Positions 8,836 through 18,900 of a stretch of 49,085 nt of DNA are shown here, in pieces. The number at the start of each line of letters is the position of its first letter. Within the stretch, counting starts at the first letter, position 1. Where the stretch lies: contig DATLAN010000451.1 of NCBI GenBank assembly GCA_035527455.1, positions 1 to 49,085 of the forward strand, written 5' to 3'. This stretch comes from DATLAN01 sp035527455 (GTDB lineage Bacteria > Planctomycetota > Planctomycetia > Pirellulales > Thermoguttaceae). The notes under the pieces are model-generated. The model did not search any database, was not told where the DNA came from, and saw nothing but the letters and a program-made list of their open reading frames with translations. The translations under genes were made by a program, and so were the position numbers.

Positions 8836-9780
8836 ATGAAACGCGCAAAGATCACCATCGTCGGGGCGGGGAACGTCGGGGCAACTACCGCCCATTGGTG
8901 TGCCGCGGCCGAACTGGGCGACATCGTGTTGGTGGACATCCCCGAAATCGAAGGCGTGCCCCGGGGTAAATCGCTCGACCTGATGCAGGCCTCGCCGATC
9001 ATCGGGTTCGATGCGAACATCACCGGAACGGCAGACTATGCCGATACGGCCGGCAGCGACGTCGTGGTGATCACCGCCGGCGTACCCCGCAAGCCGGGAA
9101 TGAGCCGCGACGACCTGCTGAGCACCAACGCCCGAATCGTCGGCTCCGTAGCGGCGGAAATCCGCCAAAGCAGTCCCGAAGCGATCGCCATTGTGGTGAG
9201 CAACCCGTTGGATGCGATGACGTATCACGCATGGCGGGTGACCGGCTTCCCGCCCCATCGGGTGATCGGACAGGCGGGCATTTTGGATACGGCCCGGTTT
9301 CGGGCGTTCATTGCCATGGAACTGGGCGTCAGCGTGGAGGACGTGGCGGCCATGCTGCTGGGCGGACACGGCGATACGATGGTTCCGTTGCCCAGTTGCA
9401 CCTCGGTGGGCGGCATCCCGGTCACCCAACTGCTGGAGAAAACGCGGCTGGAAGAAATCATCCAGCGGACCCGCGACGGCGGTGCGGAGATCGTCTCCCT
9501 GCTGAAGACGGGAAGCGCCTACTACGCGCCGGCGGCGGCATCGGCGCAAATGGTCGAAGCCGTGGTGCGCGACAAGCGGCGGGTGGTTCCTTGTGCCGCT
9601 TATTGCCAGGACGAATACGGCGTGGGCGGGTGTTACGTGGGCGTGCCGGTCGTACTGGGTCGCCATGGTGTTGAACGAATCATCGAACTCGATCTCAGCG
9701 ACGCCGAACGAGCCGCCTTCCGGAAAAGTGTCGAGGCAGTCAAGGGGTTGTTGGAGGTTATGGCAAGATTGACAGACTGA
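8836..9780 (+). CDS. mdh: Malate dehydrogenase (LDH-like class)
   Basis: A 314-aa cytosolic NAD-dependent enzyme interconverting malate and oxaloacetate (TCA cycle). The Rossmann motif VGAGNVGATTA starts near residue 8. VLVDIPEIEGVPRGKSLDL supplies the acidic NAD ribose-binding residue. The loop TAGVPRKPGMSR has Arg where lactate dehydrogenases have Gln, indicating oxaloacetate/malate. VVSNPLDAMTY, GQAGILDTARFR and the catalytic GGHGDTMVP (His) follow. Length is typical for the bacterial LDH-like MDH. The ATG at 8836 follows a weak purine-rich AGAGAAGA. It is single and divergent from selD, with a terminator-like hairpin 60 bp downstream. Confidence 0.95.
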   Translation: MKRAKITIVGAGNVGATTAHWCAAAELGDIVLVDIPEIEGVPRGKSLDLMQASPIIGFDANITGTADYADTAGSDVVVITAGVPRKPGMSRDDLLSTNARIVGSVAAEIRQSSPEAIAIVVSNPLDAMTYHAWRVTGFPPHRVIGQAGILDTARFRAFIAMELGVSVEDVAAMLLGGHGDTMVPLPSCTSVGGIPVTQLLEKTRLEEIIQRTRDGGAEIVSLLKTGSAYYAPAAASAQMVEAVVRDKRRVVPCAAYCQDEYGVGGCYVGVPVVLGRHGVERIIELDLSDAERAAFRKSVEAVKGLLEVMARLTD

Positions 9781-9840
9781 GAAGAAAGGGGGATTGCAGC
9801 AAAGAGACATTCGATCGCGGCGTCGCTTGCACTGCTACCA

Positions 9841-9875
9841 GCGTTCCCCCCGAACGCGATCTCTTTTCTTTTTTT
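9841..9875 (+). terminator. Intrinsic terminator candidate downstream of mdh
   Basis: GCGTTC (9841-9846) pairs with GAACGC (9852-9857) around a five-C loop, followed by GATC and a T-rich tract (CTCTTTTCTTTTTTT). The layout is that of a rho-independent terminator, although the stem is short and six bases separate it from the main T run. Confidence 0.55.
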
Positions 9876-9896
9876 GGCGTCGGGCCTTCAATGCGG

Positions 9897-9926
9897 TTGA
9901 CAACTTCGAGGCGGATGGAGTAGAGT
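9897..9926 (+). promoter_or_regulatory. Candidate sigma-70-type promoter for the alpha/beta hydrolase gene
   Basis: A perfect TTGACA at 9897-9902 is followed after 18 nt by TAGAGT (9921-9926, four of six matches to TATAAT). It lies between the mdh terminator and the gene starting at 10041. Sequence prediction only. Confidence 0.35.
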
Positions 9927-10040
9927 CCGGGTAATCAAGCTTCGGGGATCGGGTCGGCGGCTCTCGCGTCGGACAGATTCCCCCAGGCTTAGCCTAATCC
10001 ACGGTCATTCACGATCATTCGATAACCACGAGGTCCTGGA

Positions 10041-10796
10041 GTGATGCGCCAGACGAAACTTTCTGTTGCCCCTTCTCGATCCTCCTCCGATTCCACCCTC
10101 CACATCCAGTCCGCTCTGTTTTCGCCGTCGTCCTTCGACACGACGTGCGCGCTGTTTGCCCCGCTGCATTACGAAGCCGGTTACGCGTATCCGTTGATCG
10201 TGTGGTTGCACGGTCGAGGCGATGACGAACGTCAATTGATGCGGGTCATGCCGCTGGTGAGCACGAGGAATTACGTCGCGGTCGCCCCGCGCGGTTTTTA
10301 CGTCGAAGCAGCCGAGGACTCGGAAACGTCGGGCTACGGCTGGGAGCAGTCGGAAGAGGCGATCGAACGGGCCGAACAGCAGGTCTTCGACAGCATTACG
10401 GTGGCCCAACGGAAGCTCCACGTCTCCCGGCGGCGGGTATTCCTGGCCGGTTTCGATTGCGGCGGCACGATGGCCTTCCGATTGGCGTTGCGACATCCGC
10501 GGCATTTTTCGGGCGTGCTGTCGCTGTGCGGATCCTTTCCCGGCGGTTACGCGCCGCTGGGACACCTGGTGGAAGCCCGCCAGTTGCAGGTGTTCTTGGC
10601 CGTCGGCCGCGATAGTCGCGATTACCCGCCGCAGAAGGTCTGCGAGGACCTCCGTCTGTTCCACGCCGCCGGTTTCTCGACCACGTTGCGGCAATACCCG
10701 TGCGACCACCAACTCTCGCCCCAGATGCTCTCGGACGTCGACCGCTGGATCATCGAGCAGATCACCTGCCCGCAAGACGGCTGCGATCAGTGCTAG
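10041..10796 (+). CDS. Alpha/beta hydrolase (phospholipase/carboxylesterase-like) with Asp at the nucleophile position
   Basis: A 251-aa protein with the alpha/beta hydrolase plan. The oxyanion-hole region is PLIVWLHGRGDDE (residues 51-63), the nucleophile elbow is GFDCGG (137-142), the acid-containing strand is FLAVGRDSRDYPP and a late His sits in YPCDHQLSP. In the carboxylesterase/phospholipase family the elbow is GFSQGG. Here the middle residue is Asp139 with Cys140 next to it. It could use Asp as in dehalogenase-type enzymes or have lost classical esterase activity. No signal peptide is evident. GTG 10041 and ATG 10044 are both possible, with GAGG 7-10 bases upstream. The substrate cannot be told from sequence. 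Confidence 0.75.
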   Translation: MMRQTKLSVAPSRSSSDSTLHIQSALFSPSSFDTTCALFAPLHYEAGYAYPLIVWLHGRGDDERQLMRVMPLVSTRNYVAVAPRGFYVEAAEDSETSGYGWEQSEEAIERAEQQVFDSITVAQRKLHVSRRRVFLAGFDCGGTMAFRLALRHPRHFSGVLSLCGSFPGGYAPLGHLVEARQLQVFLAVGRDSRDYPPQKVCEDLRLFHAAGFSTTLRQYPCDHQLSPQMLSDVDRWIIEQITCPQDGCDQC

Positions 10797-10818
10797 CAGC
10801 GCCGTCACGAAACGGGCA

Positions 10819-10848
10819 TTGACAACGGCGCGTGCTTTCGAGTACAAA
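10819..10848 (+). promoter_or_regulatory. Candidate sigma-70-type promoter for the TPR gene
   Basis: TTGACA at 10819-10824, an 18-nt spacer, then TACAAA at 10843-10848 (four of six matches to TATAAT). It lies 120 bp before the preferred TPR gene start at 10968. Sequence prediction only. Confidence 0.35.
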
Positions 10849-10967
10849 CCGCTCGCCTTTTCTTCGTTTCTCTTCCTATCGTGCCGGCGGCCGGGCCGTT
10901 CTGGCTGTTCGTTCGCTGCGCACGAGGTAGCGGCGCGGCGGTCGGTCGCCGTGGCCAGACATTTCGC

Positions 10968-13460
10968 ATGCCCTCACAAACCCCCAACGACCGAGATCCC
11001 CGACCGTCGCCCTGGGCACTGGGCCCGCTGTGGCGGAAGCTGGCCGGTTCGGGCCGCGCGTGGGCGGGCTGGGCCACGGCGAACCGGCTCCGGGCCGGGT
11101 TGGTGCTCGGTGCGTGCCTGGTCTCGGTGGCGGGAGTCGTGCTCGCCGGGATGCTGATCATGGGCGAACGCTCCGCCGGCAAAGACGCGACGCTGGAGAA
11201 GGCGCTGGACGCGCTGGACGGCCGCGCCTTCTTCGAGGCCCGCCAACTCGCCGAGAAGCTGCAGGAGCGAGACGGCCTTTCGATCGGAGAGTTGGGCGGG
11301 CCGGTGTTCGTCCTGGGCGCCGTGTCGGCCTACGAAGCCGAGGACTCCTGGAGCAAAGAACGGACGCGATATCTCCTGCTGGCGGCGCGATACCTCGAAG
11401 AGGCCCGCGACCGCGGATTCCCGCCCGGCCGCGAGGCCGAAGGTCTCTACCTGCTGGGCAAGAGCTTGTACCTCGGCGGCCAGATCCCTTCCAGCCGGCC
11501 CGTCCTGTTATCGGCCTTGCCGTTGAATCCGCACCTGGAAACCGAGATCCACCGCTTGCTGGCCGGCGCTTACCTGAACGACGCCAATCCGATGCTCGAA
11601 AAGGCGTTGAGCGAAAACGGTCTCTATCTGGCCGACCGGCAGATCTCCGCCGCCGACCGCCACGACGGCCTGCTGCAGCGCGTTAGGATTCTCCTCCAGA
11701 TGGACAACACCCCCGAGTGCCTCGCGGCATTGAACCAGATTCCCTTGGACGCGCGGAACCGGTCCGAGGCGATCATCATGCGGGGCCGCGTGCTGATGCA
11801 CGAGGCCCGAACTCTCAAGAACAAGCCGGAGCCCACGGCGGAAGACCAGCTCCAGGCCAGGCAGAAATACGAGGCGGCCATCCGGGCGCTGCGCGAAGCC
11901 CAAGGCGCCGATACGCTCGGCACGCAGGCCACGCGCAAGTCGATGTACCTGATCGGCGTCTGCTACATGGAGCTGGGCGACGACCGCGCGGCGTTGGCCC
12001 TGTTCGCCAGGACGCGCACGCTGCACGCCGATACGCCCGAGGGTTTCGCCGCCGGCTTGCAGGAGGCCGAGCTGTCGCGCCGGTTGGGACGCGACGAGGA
12101 CGCACTCTTGGGGTATCGGCGCATCCTGGGAGCGGTGACCGATCCGGAGAACTTCAGCAACCCCTGGATCGCGCTCGACGAGCTGCGATTCCGCATGTTG
12201 GACGCCTACCAGCACTACGTCGGCACGCAGAACTTCGAGATCTGCCTGCAACTGACCCGGTCGTTCTATCCGTTGTTCTCGCGGGAACAGACGCTGGCAC
12301 TCGCGGCGGAAGTGCATCGCAGTTGGGGCCGGTCGTTGCTCTCGCAGGCGGAGCAGTTGTCTCCGGAAAAGGCGCAGACGTCGCGGCACTTGGGCCGGGC
12401 GCAGTTGCGCACCGCCGGCAGCGTCTATGCGCGTTTGGCCCGGTTGCTCTTGGCCACGCGCCAATACCCCGACGAACTCTGGAACAGTGCCCAGTGCTAC
12501 CTGCAAGGCCAGGACTACACCCACGCGATTCGCGTGTTGCAGGAGTACCTCCAGAACGAGCCCTACCGGCGGCATCCCGAGGCGTTGGTCCAGTTGGGCG
12601 AGGCGTATCTCTCGTTGGGCCGGGCCGACGAGGCGTCGGAGCACTTCGAGGAGTGTATCGAGTCTTATCCTCACGACGTGGCCGCCTATCGCGCCCGATT
12701 GCTCGACAGTCGAACCCATCTCGAGCAAGGCAACCTGGAGGAGGCGGAGAAGTTGCTGGAAAAGAACCTGGTGGGAGAATTGCTCACGCCCGAGGCCCCG
12801 GAATGGCGCGACTCGCTGTTTGCCCTGGGCGAGTTGTTGTACGTCGACCACCGCTACGAGGAGGCGATCGACCACTTGGATAAGTTCGTCCGGCGCTACG
12901 CTCCGGAAGGATCGCAGACACTGAAGGCTTCCAAGGACACGGTGCTGCAGGCCCGGTATTTGACCGCCGACGCTTACCGCCGCAGTGCCCGAGAAATCGA
13001 GGAGAAACTTGCCGAGGAGCCGTCCCAGACCGGGCGCGTGGTGTACGCGCGGCGGATCCACGAGCTTTACACCGCGGCGCTGGACGGTTACCGGCGGATC
13101 TGGACGCAGTTGAAAGATCGCCAGGACACGATCGAGCTGGCACCGCTGGAGAAATCGGTCCTGCGGAACTGTTACTTCGCGATCGGCGACGTGGAGTTCG
13201 CCATGAAGCAATACGAAGCGGCCATCAAGACGTATTCCACGGCCACCGACCGCTACCAGAACGAGCCGGAGGTGTTGGAGGCCTTCGTGCAGATCGCCCA
13301 CGCCTACCGCAAGCTGGACGAGCCGGTCAAAGCCCGGGCCGCGCTGGAGCAAGCCAAGGTGGTGCTGGCGCGGATGCGAAGCGAACAGCCGTTCATCGAA
13401 ACGACCAACTACGACCGCCAACAGTGGGAACAACGCCTCGATTGGCTCAGCAACCTGTGA
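10968..13460 (+). CDS. Membrane-anchored tetratricopeptide repeat protein
   Basis: About 830 aa from ATG 10968 (MPSQTPNDRDP). The frame is open upstream to 10881, but that extension is Arg-rich and lacks a good start. A basic N-terminus precedes one transmembrane helix (about residues 40-65, LVLGACLVSVAGVVLAGML). The rest is a soluble helical array with many TPR-like units, for example EALVQLGEAYLSLGRADEAS, FALGELLYVDHRYEEAIDHL and YEAAIKTYSTATDRYQNEPE. Topology suggests the repeats are exported. TPR arrays are protein-binding scaffolds, and no partner is identifiable here. Similar large TPR proteins are common in planctomycetes. It stands alone on the plus strand before the GH95 gene, 203 bp away. 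Confidence 0.8.
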   Translation: MPSQTPNDRDPRPSPWALGPLWRKLAGSGRAWAGWATANRLRAGLVLGACLVSVAGVVLAGMLIMGERSAGKDATLEKALDALDGRAFFEARQLAEKLQERDGLSIGELGGPVFVLGAVSAYEAEDSWSKERTRYLLLAARYLEEARDRGFPPGREAEGLYLLGKSLYLGGQIPSSRPVLLSALPLNPHLETEIHRLLAGAYLNDANPMLEKALSENGLYLADRQISAADRHDGLLQRVRILLQMDNTPECLAALNQIPLDARNRSEAIIMRGRVLMHEARTLKNKPEPTAEDQLQARQKYEAAIRALREAQGADTLGTQATRKSMYLIGVCYMELGDDRAALALFARTRTLHADTPEGFAAGLQEAELSRRLGRDEDALLGYRRILGAVTDPENFSNPWIALDELRFRMLDAYQHYVGTQNFEICLQLTRSFYPLFSREQTLALAAEVHRSWGRSLLSQAEQLSPEKAQTSRHLGRAQLRTAGSVYARLARLLLATRQYPDELWNSAQCYLQGQDYTHAIRVLQEYLQNEPYRRHPEALVQLGEAYLSLGRADEASEHFEECIESYPHDVAAYRARLLDSRTHLEQGNLEEAEKLLEKNLVGELLTPEAPEWRDSLFALGELLYVDHRYEEAIDHLDKFVRRYAPEGSQTLKASKDTVLQARYLTADAYRRSAREIEEKLAEEPSQTGRVVYARRIHELYTAALDGYRRIWTQLKDRQDTIELAPLEKSVLRNCYFAIGDVEFAMKQYEAAIKTYSTATDRYQNEPEVLEAFVQIAHAYRKLDEPVKARAALEQAKVVLARMRSEQPFIETTNYDRQQWEQRLDWLSNL

Positions 13461-13600
13461 GTGGAAATCATGGACCAATCCCCCAGTCCGTGACGTGGAA
13501 CGGAGCCCCAACGAAACGGCGGGCAAGCCCGCCCGCTAAACGATTCTTGCAACCGGCCAAACGAAACTCGCACCCACGACACGAAGAAGTGACACCGCAT

Positions 13601-13649
13601 AATCCCCAATCCCCAATCCCCAATCCCCAATCCCCAATCCCCAATCCCC
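13601..13649 (+). repeat. Tandem heptamer array (AATCCCC) x7
   Basis: Seven perfect copies of AATCCCC occupy 49 bp. The array ends one base before the ribosome binding site AAGGAG (13651-13656) of the GH95 gene, so it lies in that gene's 5' leader. It is C-rich on this strand and G-rich on the other, and could vary in copy number. Confidence 0.95.
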
Positions 13650-13663
13650 TAAGGAGAAAACCC

Positions 13664-15910
13664 ATGCTCAACCCCCGCAGCCGTCTCTTGCTGTCAACAT
13701 GCCTCGTCGCGGTCATCGCCCCGGCCGCTTGGGCGGAGTCCGTGCCACGCGTGCTCTGGTATCGAGCACCGGCACAGACCTGGGAAAAGGAGGCGCTGCC
13801 GATCGGCAACGGTCGCCTCGGGGGCATGATCTTCGGCGGAGTGGACAAGGAGCATATCCAATTCAACGAAGACACCCTGTGGATCGGCGACGAAAAGGAC
13901 ACCGGCGCCTACCAGACGTTCGGCGACGTCTACGTCGAATTCGGCGACGGGCAGGCTTCCGCGCCGCCGGAATCCTACCAGCGGACATTGGACATCGGAA
14001 GCGCCGTCCACGAGATCCGCTATTCCCGCGACGGCACCACCTTCCGCCGCACCTATTTCTCCAGCCGACCCGCCCAGGTCATGGTGCTCCGCTTCACCGC
14101 CGACAAGAAGGCGGCCCACTCGGGCACGATCACGCTGGCCGACGCCCACCAGGCGAAGGTCGCGGCCGAAGGGAACCAGATCACCGCCGCCGGATCGCTG
14201 GCCGGGTACGTCTACGGGGGCGGAAGCAGCGGGGGGCGAACCAACACGTACGATATCACGCTGGATTACGAGGCCCAGCTCCTGGTGCTCCACGAGGGCG
14301 GCACGCTGGAAGCCGCCGACGGCACTATCCGCTTCACCGATTGCGACAGCCTCACGCTGCTGCTGGCCGCGGGAACCGACTATCTCAACCAGCGAGAGAA
14401 AGGATGGAAGGGCGAACACCCCCACCAGCGCATCGACGCCCAACTGGCGGCCGCCTCGAAAAAACCCTTCGACGAACTGCTCGCCGAACACGTCGATGAT
14501 TACCGAAGCCTGTTCGATCGCTGCTCCGTGGATTGGGGCAAAACGCCCGACGCGATCCGCGAGCTGCCGACCGATGAGCGCCTCCTCGCCTACAAGAACG
14601 GCGGGCAAGACCCCGATCTCGAAGAACTGCTGTGGCAGTACGCGCGGTACATGATGATCGGTTCTTCGCGGCCGGGCTGCATGCCGGCGAACCTGCAGGG
14701 CCTGTGGAACCAGAGCAACCGGCCGCCCTGGCGGAGCGACTACCATACGGACGTCAACGTGCAGATGAACTACTGGTTCGTCGACGCGGCCAACCTGGCC
14801 GAGTGCTTCGAGCCGCTGGCCGAATGGTTCTACTCGATCCGCGAGGTCCGACGCGATGAGACCAAGGCGGCGTTCAACACGCGGGGCTGGATCACCCACG
14901 CGGAAAACGGCGTCTTCGGCGGCTCCACCTGGAAGTGGTCGAAGGGCGACGCCGCGTGGGTCGCCCAGAACCTCTGGGACCATTACGCCTTCACGCAGGA
15001 CAAAGAGTACCTCCGCACGCGGGCGTACCCCATCATGAAGGACCTGTGCGAGTTCTGGGAGGACCATCTCAAGGAGCTTCCCGACGGAACGCTGGTCGCG
15101 CCCGACGGCTTTTCCCCCGAGCACGGCCCGCAGGAAGACGGCGTCTCGTTCGATCAGGAGTTGGTGTGGGATCTGTTCACCAACTTCATCGAGGCGTCGG
15201 AGGCCCTGGGCGTCGATGGGCCGTTTCGCCAGAAGGTGGCCTTGATGCGCGGGCGGCTGCTCGGTCCCCAGATCGGCAAGTGGGGTCAGTTGCAGGAATG
15301 GATGGTCGATCGCGACGACCCCAAGGACCAGCACCGGCACCTGTCGCACATGATCGCCGTGCACCCGAGCCGGCGGATCTCCCCGCTGACGACGCCGGAA
15401 CTGGCCGAGGCCGCGCGGGTCTCGATGAACGCCCGCGGCGACGGCTCGACGGGTTGGAGTCGTGCATGGAAGATCAGCATTTGGGCGCGGCTGCACGACG
15501 GCAACCGCACCTACGGCATCCTCAGCAGCATGTTGCGGAGCATGATCCACAGCAACCTGTTCAACACGCACCCGCCGTTCCAGATCGACGGCAACTTCGG
15601 CTACGCGGCCGGGGTATGCGAGATGCTGCTGCAATCGCACATGGGCGAGATCCACTTCCTGCCCGCTCTGCCCGACGCCTGGTCCGACGGGAGCGTGAAG
15701 GGGATGCGGGCTCGCGGCGGCGTGGAGGTGGACCTGACGTGGCGCGGCGGCCAGGCCACGGCGGCCCTGTTGAAGGCGACGACCGACGGCAGACACGTGC
15801 TTCGCGCCCCGAAAGGCCAACAGATCGACGGCCCCGGCACGATAGAACTCGAGGCAGGGCAAACGTATGAAGTGAAGTTCAAGCCCCTTCGTGTTTCGGC
15901 CGCCCCATAG
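13664..15910 (+). CDS. Glycoside hydrolase family 95 (alpha-L-fucosidase/galactosidase-like)
   Basis: A 748-aa secreted enzyme. The signal peptide covers residues 1-25 (LLLSTCLVAVIAPAAWA). An N-terminal beta domain contains the GH95 signature ALPIGNGRLGGMIFGG and FNEDTLWIG. The catalytic (alpha/alpha)6 barrel includes MPANLQGLWNQ, DVNVQMNYW (paired Asn), DGFSPEHGP (candidate general acid Glu) and FQIDGNFGYAAG (Asp). A C-terminal beta domain ends the protein. Family members hydrolyse alpha-1,2-fucosyl or related galactosyl linkages in glycans or plant/algal polysaccharides. ATG 13664 is set by AAGGAG at 13651-13656. The frame runs open upstream to 13424 but without a signal peptide. It ends 13 bp before the convergent PDZ/HEAT gene. 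Confidence 0.92.
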   Translation: MLNPRSRLLLSTCLVAVIAPAAWAESVPRVLWYRAPAQTWEKEALPIGNGRLGGMIFGGVDKEHIQFNEDTLWIGDEKDTGAYQTFGDVYVEFGDGQASAPPESYQRTLDIGSAVHEIRYSRDGTTFRRTYFSSRPAQVMVLRFTADKKAAHSGTITLADAHQAKVAAEGNQITAAGSLAGYVYGGGSSGGRTNTYDITLDYEAQLLVLHEGGTLEAADGTIRFTDCDSLTLLLAAGTDYLNQREKGWKGEHPHQRIDAQLAAASKKPFDELLAEHVDDYRSLFDRCSVDWGKTPDAIRELPTDERLLAYKNGGQDPDLEELLWQYARYMMIGSSRPGCMPANLQGLWNQSNRPPWRSDYHTDVNVQMNYWFVDAANLAECFEPLAEWFYSIREVRRDETKAAFNTRGWITHAENGVFGGSTWKWSKGDAAWVAQNLWDHYAFTQDKEYLRTRAYPIMKDLCEFWEDHLKELPDGTLVAPDGFSPEHGPQEDGVSFDQELVWDLFTNFIEASEALGVDGPFRQKVALMRGRLLGPQIGKWGQLQEWMVDRDDPKDQHRHLSHMIAVHPSRRISPLTTPELAEAARVSMNARGDGSTGWSRAWKISIWARLHDGNRTYGILSSMLRSMIHSNLFNTHPPFQIDGNFGYAAGVCEMLLQSHMGEIHFLPALPDAWSDGSVKGMRARGGVEVDLTWRGGQATAALLKATTDGRHVLRAPKGQQIDGPGTIELEAGQTYEVKFKPLRVSAAP

Positions 15911-15923
15911 GCAAGACTCCGGA

Positions 15924-18900
15924 CTAGCCGCCGTGCTGCGCGATCCACGCTTTCGCGTCGGCGATGGTGGTTTCGTTTTTCGCGACGTCAAGGACCTGTT
16001 CGAGCACCTCGATGGCGGCCGTCCTTTGCTTCGGGTCGTTCATGTCCAGCTTCTGTGCGATCGCAACGGCGACCGCAGCGGCGGACTCCGTCAGGTCCTG
16101 CTGGTCCAGGTACGATTGCGCCAACCGGAGCGAGTCGATCGAGGGCGACCACTGTAGCTCGGCAAGTGCCGCGGACGCGCTGCGGCCGTGCCCGTCCAGA
16201 GTCAGCAGTGTCTTCAGCATAGCGGTCTGCTGCTCGTGTGGAACCCGTCCCGTGACCACGCGCCGCAGGCAGGCCGTCAGCGCCGGGGTCTTGAGTTTCG
16301 GGGATGGAGGCTCGGCGATCATGGCCAGCAGCGCATCGGCGGCTCGCGGATCGGGTGAGGTGCCCAAGGCATCGAAGGCGGCTTGACTGACGCTCGTGTC
16401 TTCGTCGTCGGTCGCGGCGGTTACGGCGGCCAGGGCCTCGGCGCCGCCGAGTTGCCCGAGTAGGCCGATCAGGGAGCACTTGGCTTGCGGCGTTGCGTCG
16501 GGAAGCGCCGCAAGAACGACGGCGACGGCCTGGTCGACGTTGCCGACGCGGCGGCACGCAGTCACCACGGCTTGCTCGGCGGCGGCTCGCGGCTGATCGT
16601 CGTCTGCCGGTATCGCCAGCAGAGATTCGATCAGCAGCGGCAGTTCCCTCTGGCCGCCCAGAGTGGCCACGGCCCGAATCGCCGCGGCCCTCACGGCAGC
16701 GTCCTTGTGCGTGAGATATTTCTTGGTGACGGGAAGCGATTGTGGATCACCGCGCCGGGCCAGGATTTCCAGAATGTCCGCGGCTTTCTCGCCTCGTGCT
16801 TTCGCGAGTTGCCCGACCCATTTACCGGTCACGTCTTCGCCGGGCAATTGGGCTCCGACCTCGACGGCCGTTTTGCGAAGCTCTGCGTCCGCGTGCCCGA
16901 CGGCGGGCAGAATGTCGTCCAGGGCATCCGCACCCAGGATCGAGGCGAGTCGTCGCAATCCGGCCGCCTGATAGAAATCGTCGTCCGCGTTGGCCTTCAT
17001 CAATTCGCGGCAGAGGCGGACGCGTTGCCGGTCGTCCTCGGCGGGCAAGAGGTCGCGGGCGAGCCTCTCGTCGACAAGTGCGTGCAGGCTGACCGGCGGC
17101 CGAGGATTCTCGTCCGACTCGATGGCCCGGACGGCATCTTCGAGAAACTGACGGTTTTCGCCGGCCTTGACCGTCCACCGAAGTTCCTTCAATCGGGGCA
17201 GCATCGATCGGGCGGCGCCGCCGTACTCCTGGAGCGTTCGGAAGCGGTGAGGAAGCCGCACGCCTTGTCCCCACCGGTTCGGTTCCAGCGTCTCGAAACA
17301 GAGCGAGATGCCTTCCTCGATGCGGAGCCTTGCCATCAGGTCCAGGCCGTGTTGACGAGGATCATCATCGAACATGGCGTAGTTCGGCGCCGGCGTCTTG
17401 ACGGCGTTGTAGATGGGCCCGGCCATGGCGGCCAGGTCTTCCCGGGTGAAGAACTTCAGTGCGTACGCCCCGCAACCTCGCACCCGACCGGACGGCTCCT
17501 TCAGAAGCTTCGTGACCGATGCGTACAGCAGGTTTCGATCCACGTCCTGGAGCGGATTGCCGTCCTCGGCCAGGTTCGGCAGGATGCCCGAGAAGTACAG
17601 CGGGGCGTACTTGCCGGGGGCGTAGCCGAGCGAGTAGGACAATGCTTGTTGCGTCGGCCGCATGAGCCCTTCCTCTTGCTCGGCCAATATGGCACGCAGC
17701 ATGTCCGGCACGGCCTCGCGAGCCGGCTTTTCAATTCTTGCCAAGGCGTAGCCGGCGGCGATACGCACGATCGCCTCCTCGTCGGTAAGCGCCTCCGCGA
17801 CGGCCGGCACCGCAGCGGCGGCACGTGCTCCCTGGTATCCCAGCGCGGCACAGGCGCCGGCGCGTGCTTCCGGCTTGTCGCTTTTCAACAGCTCCAGCAG
17901 CCGCCCCGCGAAGTCGCCTTGTTTCTCCGCCAGGGCTTTGGCGATCCATTCGCGTGCGATCGGCGACCAGTTGTCGAGCCGCTCGATCAACTCCTCGGCG
18001 GACACATCGTCTGTGTTCGCAAATCGCCATCGGCCGGCGTCAACGGCCTCGTTCACTTCTTCGTCGTCGAGCCATAAGCCCTCGTCCTGGCCCTTGCCCG
18101 TCAGATAGATCGCTCTGCGCGGCGAGGTCATCATGAGCACCTGGGCGACCGTCGCGTCGAGCGTCCCGCGGCCGTAGTGACCGCCGAGGGGTTGATTGAC
18201 GAAGCTGCCGTCGGCCTGCCGCGTCAGGGCGTAGTACCAACGCAACTGCTGGTGAAACGCCGCCGCAGCTTCCGGTCCACCGTAGTTCGCCCCCAGCGGG
18301 TCCCAGAAGTAAGAGTAGGAATTCCCACTGTGCCCGTACTCGCAGGTGTTGTGCAGCGACACGGTGAATTTGGAGAAGAACTGCACAGCATCCCTCGCTG
18401 CCGGCGGCACAGCATCCCTCGCTGCCGGCGACACAGCATCCCTCGCTGCCGGCGACACGGGCGGTCGGTCTCCCAGCAGGCCGAAGGCCACCGCCGCGAT
18501 GGCGTTCTTCCCGTTGCCGGACATGCCGTTCCGGCCGTTGCAATGGATTTCCAGGCTCGGCCTGTGAAACCCGTAACCGATCGATCCCTTGCCGACGAAC
18601 TGGTTGAAGAAGCGGCTCGATCGGGCGATGGCATCATCGATCTCGGGGTGCTCGACGCCGCACTTCTTCGAGAGCAACAGGGCAAGGAAACAAGGCAGCC
18701 CGGCCTGGTTCACCGCACCGTAGCCGCCCAGGCTGCCGTGCAGATGGCCGTCGTTCTGGCTGGTCCACGCGAAGCCGTGTCCCCAGGTGCCGCCGTTGCT
18801 CTGGCCCATGGCCGTTTTCACGGCGTGTTCCCGAATGGCCGGCAGCACGTACTTGTCGCCCGTGGCCAGGTAGTACTCCGTGAGGACCAGGTTGCGGTAG

